This document shows positions 4,842 through 12,252 of a stretch of DNA of 12,263 nucleotides, one piece after another. The position numbers and the translations under genes were made by a program. The stretch covers positions 1 through 12,263 of the forward strand of contig JAFSWV010000150.1 in the NCBI GenBank assembly GCA_017444325.1, given 5' to 3'. Position 1 is the stretch's first letter, and each line of letters begins with the position of its first letter. The notes beneath the pieces were generated by a model. That model was not told the origin of the DNA. It made no database searches and saw only the letters and a list, made by a program, of their open reading frames with translations. The DNA comes from a bacterium (GTDB lineage: Bacteria > Auribacterota > UBA3054).

Positions 4842-6387
4842 TTTCTTCGCTCAAGATGACCGCTTTGTAAGCGACGTCGGTGATCAAAAGCCTGGCGTCG
4901 ATATCTTCCACGAGGTTGCCAAGGTAAGTTCTCAAAAAGAGCCTCTGCTCACAATATGAGAGCGCGGAGCCAGAGGAAGCCAGAAGCCTCGCCAGATCGT
5001 CCACTCTTCCGAACCAGGAGCAGTTGGAAGAGAAGCTCATCTTTTTGAAATCCCTGATGTAGAGGGCGCCGTCTTCCGAAACGGACAAGTTTTCGCAAGT
5101 GAAGCTGCCGTGGACGATCCCGCAGTTGTGCATGCGGGCGGCAAGCTTGGCGAGCTTAATTAGCAGCTGTTCCTTTTTAACAGGATCGTCCTGCGCCATC
5201 TGGAAAGCTTCCCTGAAATTGAAGACGCCCTTTACCAGATAGGCATAGGCGTAGGAACGCGCTGCACGCCCTATAAGGAGCGATCTCTCGCAAGGAATAT
5301 GCAGAATGGTCAGTCTGGCCGCCGCACGCCAAATGCGCCTGTCTTTGCGTTTGAAGGGCAGGAGCTTTTCCAGGAGCGAAAGACTCGTCTGCTCCGATTC
5401 GATGGCGACTTTGCCCTGGGGATGGTCGTAGATGGCAAAACAGGAATTTCCCTTCCTCTCGAAACGGGTGATGTATTTTTCGTTCTGCCATTCGCGCTTA
5501 TCAAGGAGAGCGCAGACGTCTTCCACAAGCAGCCTGGATTCGCCTTTGCGCATGAAGCCTTTCCCGCTGTTCCAGACTTTGAGAGGCGCGAAATCGCGGT
5601 TGCTCTTGAAAGCGCGGCGGCTTCTGGACCTGGCCTGGGAAAGGTCGTAGCCCCTCAGGTTCTCCGCCACTTCGTGCCAGACGCTGTGGTAGTCGCGGCG
5701 GCTGTGCGTTTCCGTAGTCTCGGTGATGACGGCGAAATTCCAGATGTAGGCTTTCAGGAATTCTACGCGCGTTCTCACGGGCACTTTCTTGCCGAGGCAG
5801 TGCTGAAGCTGCGTAAGATCTTCCTCAAGCTGCACCCTCGTGCAGAAGCCCCTTCTTGCGTGCTGGAAATCTGTAAGGTACCATTTCTTCTCGTTCGCCT
5901 GCCAAAGCAGATTGCCGGCATGAAGGTCGCGGTGAACAACGAAAGCGGCATGCATGCCGGAAATGAGCTGAGCCAGTTTCTCGACCTGCTCTTTGGCGCC
6001 GGGCACCTTCCAGTCAGGACGCATCTCGTCGTAAGTCACGCAGTCAGGGATGAAGCGGGAAATTAGCCAGACTTTTATCTTGCCGTTTTCCTCTGTGTGC
6101 CCTATGGCGATCGGTTCCGGAACGCTGATGCCTTCCTTGAAGAGCGCTTTCATAATGTTCCATTCCTTCTGCGGAGCGGAGAATCCCCTTTTCCATTTCA
6201 GCTTCTCGATAAAGTTTGAGAAAGTGAAAGCTTTCACAAGCTTGTCGTCGAGACGGTAAATGAAACGATGATACCCGCTGCTCTTCAGAAGCTGGGCGTT
6301 TGAGTTCAGGCAATTGTCGGGATCTTCCAGAAAACCGGGCTGGAAAACGTTTCCGCCGTCCTTGTAGAAAAGCCAGGAGATCTTCAT
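4831..6387 (-). CDS. Tandem lipopolysaccharide-kinase-like protein: WaaP-type kinase domain followed by pseudokinase-like domain
   Basis: At 518 residues this is about twice the size of a single WaaP/KdkA-type kinase, which phosphorylates sugars of the lipopolysaccharide inner core on the cytoplasmic face. The first domain (about 25-240) has a candidate ATP lysine at K52 (KLVKAF), the catalytic loop H152-R-D154-L-H-x-x-N159 and a metal-binding D173 (LTDFQHAR, in place of DFG). The second (about 300-518) has the same layout, but the loop reads H426-G-S428-F-T-C-E-N433, with Ser replacing the catalytic Asp, while D446 (IRDFKK) is kept. It therefore looks like a degenerate or regulatory copy. 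No signal peptide. The start ATG overlaps the upstream stop (ATGA), with AAGGAG seven bases before it. Phosphorylation of core heptose or Kdo is inferred from the neighbouring heptosyltransferase-like gene. A single protein is supported by the continuous frame. Confidence 0.82.
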   Translation of the reverse strand: MKISWLFYKDGGNVFQPGFLEDPDNCLNSNAQLLKSSGYHRFIYRLDDKLVKAFTFSNFIEKLKWKRGFSAPQKEWNIMKALFKEGISVPEPIAIGHTEENGKIKVWLISRFIPDCVTYDEMRPDWKVPGAKEQVEKLAQLISGMHAAFVVHRDLHAGNLLWQANEKKWYLTDFQHARRGFCTRVQLEEDLTQLQHCLGKKVPVRTRVEFLKAYIWNFAVITETTETHSRRDYHSVWHEVAENLRGYDLSQARSRSRRAFKSNRDFAPLKVWNSGKGFMRKGESRLLVEDVCALLDKREWQNEKYITRFERKGNSCFAIYDHPQGKVAIESEQTSLSLLEKLLPFKRKDRRIWRAAARLTILHIPCERSLLIGRAARSYAYAYLVKGVFNFREAFQMAQDDPVKKEQLLIKLAKLAARMHNCGIVHGSFTCENLSVSEDGALYIRDFKKMSFSSNCSWFGRVDDLARLLASSGSALSYCEQRLFLRTYLGNLVEDIDARLLITDVAYKAVILSEENER

Positions 6388-7463
6388 TGCTGCTCTCCTT
6401 CTTCTTTTTGCGGACCGTAGAAACGCTTGCAGGCCTGCCAGACTTCGTCATAGCCGATGGCGCCCAAGCAAGCGTTTTCCCTAGGGCAGACCTGCTCGCG
6501 GCAGGGGCTGCAGGGGAAAGGCTTGAAAAGATTGAGGCGCTGGCTGGTGACGACGGGCGGGCGCCAGCGGTAGAAATCCGCCGGACCGTATAGTACTACG
6601 CTGGGAAGGCCCAGGGCGGTGGCCATGAAAGCCGGGCCGGAATCGACGCCGAAAAAGAAAACGCTCTCCGCCATAACGGCGGCGGTCTGGGCGAGGGTGG
6701 TCTTGCCGGCCAGGGAGAAAACGCCCTCCGCTTCCTGCGCCAAACTGTCCAAAGCCTCTTTTTCGGCCGTTCCGCCCAAAAGGAATATCTTCACACCCCA
6801 TTCCTCCTGCATGGCCCTTAGAAGCCGAATTAGGCGCGTTCTCGGCCAGTTCTTGGCGGGGCGCTTGCTGATGGGAGCCATCACGACGTAATCCTCGCCC
6901 GCTTCCCTGCCGTAAGAGCGGAGCAGCTTCCTCGCCTCCGCGATGTCGTCGGCCGTGTACCAGGAGAATTCCAGAGCCAGGCTGTAGTCTTTCGGGAGAG
7001 GAACGCCCAAATCGTCCAGGACGTTCAGAACGGGCCTCAGGCAATTTTCTATTTCTGTCAGGCTCTGATCGTAAACGCAGGGAAGATCGATGAAGCTAAT
7101 CATCTTTTCCCTTCTGATCTCGCCGTAGTTGACGAACGAAGGATAGGCGCTGATGTGCTTGGCTCTGCAAAAAAGCGCCCAAGGGACTCTGCCCAGATCC
7201 TGCGGGGAAATAACGAAGTAATCGATCGGCCCGAATTCCAACAGTTCGCGGCGCATCCTGAATTTGTCGAAGATCGCCCCGCTCTTCGGAGCGACGACCA
7301 CTTTGTCCAGGTAAGGACAGTTCTTCAAAATTTCCAGCCCGCCCTTGTGCTTGGCCAAAACCGTGATCTTCGCCTGCGGCAGAGCCTGCCGCAGCGTCCT
7401 CAGCGCCGGGATGAAAGTCAGCATGTCGCCGATATTCTGCAATCTTGTCAAAACGATGTTCAT
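6384..7463 (-). CDS. Family 9 glycosyltransferase, ADP-heptose:LPS heptosyltransferase-like
   Basis: Family GT9 enzymes transfer heptose from ADP-heptose to the lipopolysaccharide core in the cytoplasm before export. The N-terminal Rossmann domain opens MNIVLTRLQNIGDMLTFIPAL. D13 in the GDM motif is the position of the catalytic base in WaaC. The C-terminal domain carries APISKRPAKNWP (about 196-207), LLGGTAEKE (about 228-236) and FGVDSGPAFMATALG (271-285), the ADP-sugar-binding half. Four cysteines (318, 321, 326, 332; CSPCREQVCP) occur near the C-terminus, as in WaaF-type members. Length (359) is normal. The start overlaps the stop of the GT2 gene by one base (TGATG), and the stop overlaps the kinase start by four, so these genes are coupled. 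Which heptose linkage it makes is not clear, so I give no symbol. Confidence 0.9.
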   Translation of the reverse strand: MNIVLTRLQNIGDMLTFIPALRTLRQALPQAKITVLAKHKGGLEILKNCPYLDKVVVAPKSGAIFDKFRMRRELLEFGPIDYFVISPQDLGRVPWALFCRAKHISAYPSFVNYGEIRREKMISFIDLPCVYDQSLTEIENCLRPVLNVLDDLGVPLPKDYSLALEFSWYTADDIAEARKLLRSYGREAGEDYVVMAPISKRPAKNWPRTRLIRLLRAMQEEWGVKIFLLGGTAEKEALDSLAQEAEGVFSLAGKTTLAQTAAVMAESVFFFGVDSGPAFMATALGLPSVVLYGPADFYRWRPPVVTSQRLNLFKPFPCSPCREQVCPRENACLGAIGYDEVWQACKRFYGPQKEEGEQQ

Positions 7464-8365
7464 CAGAATCCCAGCAGGAATTTAAGGTAATGCGACCAGC
7501 ACTTCACGCGGAAGGGCCTTTCTTTAAGGGCCATTTTGAAATATAGTTTTGCTTTTGGCTTCTCTTTTTTCTCAGCGTAAGTCTGAGCAAGATGAAAATA
7601 GATCCTTGAGCGCCTGAAGCTGAGCGCGCTTTCGGGGACAAGGCTTTTAAGTTTCTCTTCGTGTAGGCGCAAAACTTCTTCCTGCGCCATGAAGATCAGA
7701 TCGCGCTGACGCTTCCCGGTGGAAGTCTTGTGCGAGCGGAATCTGACCAGCGGCTCTTTTACGTACGCGCCATTTTCGTTTTCCGCAAGCTTCAGAAAGA
7801 GATCCCAGTCGTCGCTCGGCGCGAAAGCCGGAACGAAACCGCCGCACTCCGTCAGCAAAGATCTTTCTATGAGTGAAGCGGCGGGCGGAACGAAAAGTTT
7901 TCCCTCCACTATCTTCGCAAGCGTTTCCGCTCCGTCGTTGGAGCCGTCGTCTTTCAGGATCTTCCTGCCGTCGGCGTAGAAGCGATAGAATGCAGAGTAG
8001 CCCCAGCGCGCCTTCTCTTTTTCCAAAGCGTGTGCCATCTTTTCCAGACGGTCGTTTTCCCAAAGGTCGTCCTGATCGAGAAGCGCGATGTATTTGCCTT
8101 GGCTTTCGGCAATGCCGACGTTCCTTGCTTCCGCGACGCCGCCGTTCTTTTTGCTGATGAATTTGGCGGAGCGCAGAATGTCGGAGGAACTGCCCTGGCA
8201 GATCTCTTTGGCAAAAGCGGCGCCGTCGTCCGTGGAACCGTCGTCCACAATGACGAGCTCGGCGTCGCTTATCGTTTGCGCCTCCACGGAGCGCAAAGTC
8301 TCCTCAATGAAAGGGCGCCCGTTATAGAGAGGCAGAACTATGGAAATCATTGGATAGTTCGCCAT
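7463..8365 (-). CDS. Family 2 glycosyltransferase with C-terminal TPR-like helices
   Basis: This is a GT-A fold enzyme that uses a nucleotide-diphosphate sugar to extend a surface glycan. The N-terminus ISIVLPLYNG...ETLRSVEAQT, the DDGSTD at 41-46, the KNGGVAEARN at 73-82 and the D97-Q-D99 metal motif (LLDQDD) are standard. A D185-D-W-D motif sits where the catalytic base is expected. About residues 245-285 (SRIYFHLAQTYAEKKEKPKAKLYFKMALKERP, two helices) form a TPR-like unit, an addition seen in some family members. No signal peptide or membrane helix, so it acts in the cytoplasm. It starts 10 bases after the LysM gene with only a weak ribosome site and runs into the GT9 gene. It is likely involved in lipopolysaccharide core or O-glycan synthesis; acceptor and sugar unknown. 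Confidence 0.9.
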   Translation of the reverse strand: MANYPMISIVLPLYNGRPFIEETLRSVEAQTISDAELVIVDDGSTDDGAAFAKEICQGSSSDILRSAKFISKKNGGVAEARNVGIAESQGKYIALLDQDDLWENDRLEKMAHALEKEKARWGYSAFYRFYADGRKILKDDGSNDGAETLAKIVEGKLFVPPAASLIERSLLTECGGFVPAFAPSDDWDLFLKLAENENGAYVKEPLVRFRSHKTSTGKRQRDLIFMAQEEVLRLHEEKLKSLVPESALSFRRSRIYFHLAQTYAEKKEKPKAKLYFKMALKERPFRVKCWSHYLKFLLGF

Positions 8366-8375
8366 CTGAATGCTA

Positions 8376-9173
8376 TTACTGGTCCAGGCGCTTGGGAACC
8401 TTTATCTTCTGACCGACTCTCAAGGAAGTGGAAGTCATGTCAGGGTTGACGTTGTAAATATCAGTGATGGAAACGCCGTAATCCTTTGCGATCATCCAGA
8501 TCGATTCGCCGGCCGCTACCACATGCTCATACAAAGACTCGTAGGTGATGTTGGCGGAGCTTGGCTTCCCGGTCCTCACGATAGTCTGGGCGGGAGGAGG
8601 CGTGGAAGTGTGCTGCGGAGCGCTGGCGGCGCGCTGCGCGGCGGCCTTGGCGCGGGAATCGACTTCGGAGATGCGCGATTCCAGAGAAGCGAGCTTCGTG
8701 CGGTTCTCGTTGATGTAGCTCTGCAGCGTTTTTGCGTCGCCCTGGATGACCTGGAGATTCTTGTCGATCTTGCGCTGGGATTCCAGCTGCGACTCGGTCA
8801 TCGTCTTCATCTGCGCGACGATCTGATTGTAGGCTTTGTTCAAAGCCGCGATGTCCTCGGTGCGCGAAGAAGTCTTGGAGAGCTGGGAGAGACCCTGCTG
8901 CGTCTCGGTGACTCTGGAAGAAACGTCCCTGACGGAGCTCTGAGTCTGGCTCAGCATGCTTCTCAAACTCGCGTTCTCGCTTTCCAATGATTTGCAGCGC
9001 GCGTTAAGATCCTCGACCTGGTTCACAAGTCCCCTGGTGTCGGAGGTTGTTCTGTTAAGCTCGGTCCTGAGCTTGGCGATCTGGATCTGTTCCGGAGTTA
9101 CGGTGTCCGGGGTCGTGCAGCCCGCCAGCAGGCATACGCAGCCCGCACATATGAGGAATCTTTTTATTGACAT
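8376..9173 (-). CDS. Outer-membrane lipoprotein with coiled coil and C-terminal LysM domain
   Basis: The signal peptide ends in L-L-A-G-C19, a lipobox, so the protein is lipidated at Cys19 and probably outer-membrane anchored. Residues about 28-180 are a long helical coiled coil (AKLRTELNRTTSDTRGLVNQ and further heptads). A Pro/Ala/Thr-rich linker follows (about 181-205), then a LysM domain (about 216-260; VVAAGESIWMIAKDYGVSIT, ending LRVGQKIKVPKR) that binds peptidoglycan N-acetylglucosamine. The start ATG 9173 has AGGA five bases upstream. The gene follows pal, in the place where other Gram-negatives carry the coiled-coil protein YbgF/CpoB, so a role linking the outer membrane to the wall and to Pal is a reasonable inference. 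The intrinsic terminator 15 bases before the start means its expression is separated from pal or depends on read-through. Confidence 0.88.
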   Translation of the reverse strand: MSIKRFLICAGCVCLLAGCTTPDTVTPEQIQIAKLRTELNRTTSDTRGLVNQVEDLNARCKSLESENASLRSMLSQTQSSVRDVSSRVTETQQGLSQLSKTSSRTEDIAALNKAYNQIVAQMKTMTESQLESQRKIDKNLQVIQGDAKTLQSYINENRTKLASLESRISEVDSRAKAAAQRAASAPQHTSTPPPAQTIVRTGKPSSANITYESLYEHVVAAGESIWMIAKDYGVSITDIYNVNPDMTSTSLRVGQKIKVPKRLDQ

Positions 9174-9187
9174 AATCTTCCTGGAAT

Positions 9188-9217
9188 AAAAAAGCGCCGG
9201 GCTTTTGAGGGCCCGGC
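9188..9217 (-). terminator. Intrinsic terminator after pal
   Basis: A 7-bp GC stem (GCCGGGC at 9196-9202, GCCCGGC at 9211-9217) with an 8-base loop is followed on the minus strand by GC and TTTTTT (9188-9193). It starts 21 bases after the pal stop and ends just before the LysM ribosome site, so it may act as a partial terminator setting a pal-to-operon ratio. Confidence 0.75.
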
Positions 9218-9238
9218 ATTTTAATTTGATTTTTTAGT

Positions 9239-9817
9239 TTAGCGCATATCGCCGATCTTGAATTCGACGCGGCGGTTCTTAGCGTAGGCCTCTTCAGTGT
9301 GTCCCTGAACCGCGGGCAAGCTTTCGCCGTAGCTGATCATGTCGATCCTCTCGCTCGGCACGCCCAGGTTGATGATGTATTCCCTGCCGGCGCCGGCGCG
9401 GTGGGAACCGAGAGCCATGTTGTACTCTTCAGTGCCGCGTTCGTCGCAGTGACCCTCGCATCTGAGAGCCAGCTTGGGATACTTCTTCATGAAGGCAGCC
9501 GCGCCCTGAAGGATCGCTTCCTCAGCGGACTGGATGTCATAACTGTTGTACTTGAAGTACAGCGTGCGCAGAGTAGCCGCAGCTTCCGCAGCGATGGCCG
9601 GATCATGATACTGGCTGGGATCGGTGAAGTTGACGCCGGAAAGGCCGCCCAAGGGCATGTCGCCGGGCATATAGTCGCTGCCGCTTCCGCTGCCAAGGAT
9701 GGCGCCGTCGTCAGAGAGACCCCAAGGGTTGATCTCGGTGGCGTTCGGATCTTCCTTCTTGCCGCAACCGGTTAAGACCATTGAGATCACTAGAGCCGCT
9801 AAAAGAACTCGTAACAT
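9239..9817 (-). CDS. pal: Peptidoglycan-associated lipoprotein Pal (OmpA-like domain)
   Basis: Pal is an outer-membrane lipoprotein that holds the envelope to peptidoglycan and works with TolA and TolB. The N-terminus MLRVLLAALVISMVLTGC ends in a lipobox with Cys18. A Gly/Asp/Pro-rich linker follows (about 20-80), then the OmpA-like domain (about 85-187): LYFKYNSYDI, EGHCDERGTEEYNMALGSHR, VPSERIDMISYGESLPAV and NRRVEFKI. D125, R127 and R140 lie in the diaminopimelate-binding region. At 192 residues it is the usual size. GGAGG lies eight bases before ATG 9817. The cysteine in EGHCDERGT differs from the enterobacterial EGHADERGT. tolB and tolA are not in the window, so the usual tol-pal order is not seen here. 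Confidence 0.94.
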   Translation of the reverse strand: MLRVLLAALVISMVLTGCGKKEDPNATEINPWGLSDDGAILGSGSGSDYMPGDMPLGGLSGVNFTDPSQYHDPAIAAEAAATLRTLYFKYNSYDIQSAEEAILQGAAAFMKKYPKLALRCEGHCDERGTEEYNMALGSHRAGAGREYIINLGVPSERIDMISYGESLPAVQGHTEEAYAKNRRVEFKIGDMR

Positions 9818-9877
9818 AATTTTGCCTCCAAATATTTTTTGGTGTTTTGTTTAAATTTCAATTTTGATTTATGATTC

Positions 9878-9906
9878 ATTCTAGCAAAAGACTGGATAAT
9901 TTTCAA
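9878..9906 (-). promoter_or_regulatory. Promoter of pal
   Basis: On the minus strand, TTGAAA (9901-9906) and TAGAAT (9878-9883) are separated by exactly 17 bases, with TGC before the -10 (extended -10). It predicts a start near 9871 and a leader of about 54 bases, with the ribosome site GGAGG near its end. Confidence 0.72.
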
Positions 9907-9916
9907 CGAGCGGGAG

Positions 9917-9948
9917 TTGACGAGACGCGTCTTTAAATTTGGTATAAT
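9917..9948 (+). promoter_or_regulatory. Extended -10 promoter of the M60-like peptidase gene
   Basis: TATAAT at 9943-9948 is preceded by TGG (9940-9942), giving an extended -10, TGGTATAAT. A TTGACG at 9917-9922 is 20 bases away, longer than usual, so it may contribute little. Between them, AGACGCGTCT (9923-9932) is a perfect 10-bp palindrome that could be an operator. The predicted start falls at or next to the ATG at 9955, with no Shine-Dalgarno sequence. Confidence 0.65.
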
Positions 9949-9954
9949 CAAGTC

Positions 9955-12108
9955 ATGATGATTTCAAGCATAATAGGGGCTCTCCTTTTCGTTCTGGCGG
10001 TAAATTCCGCCTATGCCGTTCCGACTCCCGCGGAAGTGGCTTACCGCTATTTCATGAAGGCCACCAGCAATAATTGGAACTCCACGACCATAACGAACCT
10101 GGCTCCCTTGGAGCGCGCGGACCTTCCGCCCATGCCGCCTCAGATCATTGCCGGCGACGAATATTTCATCGGATCGACCAGAGTGATCTTCGCCATGCCG
10201 ACCGACGGCTCCACCATCCGCTACACCCTAGACTCCAGCCCGGCTAACGCGGACTCTCAACTGTACACCGGCGACATCGTTCTGCACGACTCGGCCAAAG
10301 TCAGGGCCGTCATGGTCAGTCCGAAAGGCAAATGCAGCCCTGAGCGCGTCATGCAGTTCAACCAGGTCGGCTTGCGCAACGGCGATTTCAATTCCGGTTC
10401 CGATATTCCCGATTACTGGGGCTCTTCCGGCAGCGCTGTCTTCACCTATGAAAAAGACGCCGGCATCGGCGGTTCTCCCTGCATTTCCATCGCTTCCAAA
10501 GATCTCTGCAACGCCTACTGGTTCCAGGTGATCAAAGTCAAGCCTTTCACGCCCTACGTATTGACAGGCTCGATAAGATGCAGCGGCGTTTCCGGCGACA
10601 GCGAATACTGCATGGCGACGATCGGCGGCTATATCAACGCCAAGAGCGAGACCGGCCCGGCCGTCGGCTCCGACCCGAACGCCGGCTGGCGCGAATACAA
10701 AGTTGACGTCATGACCGGCAACACGCACGAGGTCAAGATCGTCTGCCGTTTGGGCGACCTCGACATCGAGGACAACCAGGGCGGCATGAGTAAAGGCAAA
10801 GTCTTCTTCGACAATCTGAGCTTTGAGGAAAACCGCGAAGTGACCATTTTCCGCGGCAAGTACGTTGTCCTTCCGATGTACAAGGACATCCTTAGCAGAG
10901 TGGGCGGTCCTTCCGTAGTGCAGGCTATGGTCCGCAATACGGAAATGGCTTTCGCCGCCATGAAAGACCTTACCGGCTGGGCGCCGAGCGGCGCCGAGGA
11001 AATGTTCCCCATCTGGACGCCCATCCATTGGTCCATCAGGGCCGGCGGCTGGTCCGGCTGCCCGATCCTTGTGACACCGGGGTTCTACTCTGACAATTGG
11101 CGCCACGCCAAGGAAAACCTGGTCAGCGGCGTGTTCGTCCACGAAGGCGCGCATAACTACAACAACTCCCTCTGGTCCCCTGCGGCCCACCAGTACACCC
11201 ATGCGCTCATGCAAATGTACGCCGTGGAAGCACCGGGCCTTACCGTGGACGACCTGAAGTGGTCAGGCCCTACGCCCAACGGCCACCGCTGGTTTGCGAA
11301 AGCCGTTAAGGATGAAAAGGACGACGGCTACCCCATGGGCCCCTGGCAGTATGCGCAGAAAATGTGGGACATGGGCGAACTGCTCGGTTGGGAGAACGTT
11401 AAGAAAGCCTTCCGCGATTTCCACCAGATCTCACATCCGCCTCTCAACTCACAAAACGAAAAGATCAATTACTTCATAGACCGTCTCTCCGTTCATTCCG
11501 GCCACGACGTCAGGAAAGAATTCTTCACGACCAACGAATGGGCTTTCTTCATGAGTTTGCACGGCGAACGTCCGAAGCCCATCATGATAGAAGACGTCGA
11601 TATGGACGTCACGAACGTTTACCTCGCCTACATCAAGTGGGACAAAGCCAAGAGCAAGAGCCTTGACAAGCCGGAAGCAAAGTCCGGCGCCGCCAGGGAC
11701 GCCGTTTACAGCGACTGTCTGACCGCCCAGGCCCCCACCTACTACATCTACCACCTCGGCAAAGGCTGGAAGCGTTTCAAGGGCAAATTCGGCATGGAGC
11801 GCGGCAAGAAGGGCAACGTCCAATATGAAGTTTACGGCGACGACAAAAAGCTCTGGAGCGGCAAGACCAAGAACGACAGTGCCCACAATTTCGACATCGA
11901 CGTAAGCAACGTTGACATCCTGCGTCTGGAGACCGTTAATCTTGACGGCGGCGAAGCGCAAAAATCCTTCTGGTTCGACCCGATGCTGGTAAGAGATGAT
12001 CAGATCTACAAAGACAAGAAGCCGGAATCGAAAGGGCAGCGCAAGTATAGGCCGGTGCACAAGCCGTCCACTAAAGTTGACGGGAATCACCTGCAGCACT
12101 CGGACTAG
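9955..12108 (+). CDS. Secreted modular M60-like zinc metallopeptidase with carbohydrate-binding modules
   Basis: The first 21 residues form a signal peptide ending S-A-Y-A/V, so the protein is exported. In order: a chitobiase C-terminal-like module (about 62-136; GSTIRYTLDSS..Y); a jelly-roll carbohydrate-binding-like module (about 138-292, LRNGDF...FFDNLSF); a peptidase region (about 300-540); an NPCBM-like module (about 570-682; YEVYGDDKKLW, DVSNVDILRLE); and a basic tail. The zinc motif is H396-E397-G-A-H400, and E425 after a further 24 residues fits the gluzincin/M60 pattern HExxH-x(n)-E. The LLGWENVKKAFRDF and KEFF..NEWAFF segments also resemble M60 proteins. M60-like enzymes with such modules cut glycoproteins and mucins; that role is inferred. 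There is no signal for surface retention. Either of two adjacent ATGs could start it; no ribosome site is visible. Confidence 0.82.
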   Translation: MMISSIIGALLFVLAVNSAYAVPTPAEVAYRYFMKATSNNWNSTTITNLAPLERADLPPMPPQIIAGDEYFIGSTRVIFAMPTDGSTIRYTLDSSPANADSQLYTGDIVLHDSAKVRAVMVSPKGKCSPERVMQFNQVGLRNGDFNSGSDIPDYWGSSGSAVFTYEKDAGIGGSPCISIASKDLCNAYWFQVIKVKPFTPYVLTGSIRCSGVSGDSEYCMATIGGYINAKSETGPAVGSDPNAGWREYKVDVMTGNTHEVKIVCRLGDLDIEDNQGGMSKGKVFFDNLSFEENREVTIFRGKYVVLPMYKDILSRVGGPSVVQAMVRNTEMAFAAMKDLTGWAPSGAEEMFPIWTPIHWSIRAGGWSGCPILVTPGFYSDNWRHAKENLVSGVFVHEGAHNYNNSLWSPAAHQYTHALMQMYAVEAPGLTVDDLKWSGPTPNGHRWFAKAVKDEKDDGYPMGPWQYAQKMWDMGELLGWENVKKAFRDFHQISHPPLNSQNEKINYFIDRLSVHSGHDVRKEFFTTNEWAFFMSLHGERPKPIMIEDVDMDVTNVYLAYIKWDKAKSKSLDKPEAKSGAARDAVYSDCLTAQAPTYYIYHLGKGWKRFKGKFGMERGKKGNVQYEVYGDDKKLWSGKTKNDSAHNFDIDVSNVDILRLETVNLDGGEAQKSFWFDPMLVRDDQIYKDKKPESKGQRKYRPVHKPSTKVDGNHLQHSD

Positions 12109-12131
12109 CGCAAGCTCCCGCTAAACGAAAA

Positions 12132-12252
12132 AAGCCTCCTCGCGAAAAAAGCACATACCCCTCGCTCACGGACTACGCGCTCAATTTCCCTACCCCGCCA
12201 TCCTCCGTGAGTTCGCTAAGGGGTATGTGCTTTTTTTCGCTCAAGAGGTTTC
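12132..12252. repeat. Long imperfect inverted repeat, possible bidirectional terminator or small repeat element
   Basis: Left arm 12142-12162 (GCGAAAAAAGCACATACCCC and T) pairs with 12219-12240 (A, GGGGTATGTGC, seven T, CGC). Inside it CTCACGGA (12165-12172) pairs with TCCGTGAG (12204-12211), leaving a 31-base loop. Outside, CCTC near 12136 pairs with GAGG at 12245-12248. A- and T-runs sit within the long stem, so it can act as a terminator in either direction. Its inner stem and size are larger than a simple terminator. Confidence 0.7.

Noticed and set aside
5299..6066. Plus-strand open frame of 255 codons opposite the kinase gene
   Set aside because: It is antisense to a gene with clear kinase motifs and close coupling to its neighbours; the product has no recognisable motif. 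Open antisense frames are common in GC-rich coding DNA.
10228..11214. Minus-strand open frame of 328 codons within the peptidase gene
   Set aside because: It is antisense to a protein with signal peptide, zinc motif and modules; the product is His/Val/Ala-rich without motifs, a typical shadow.
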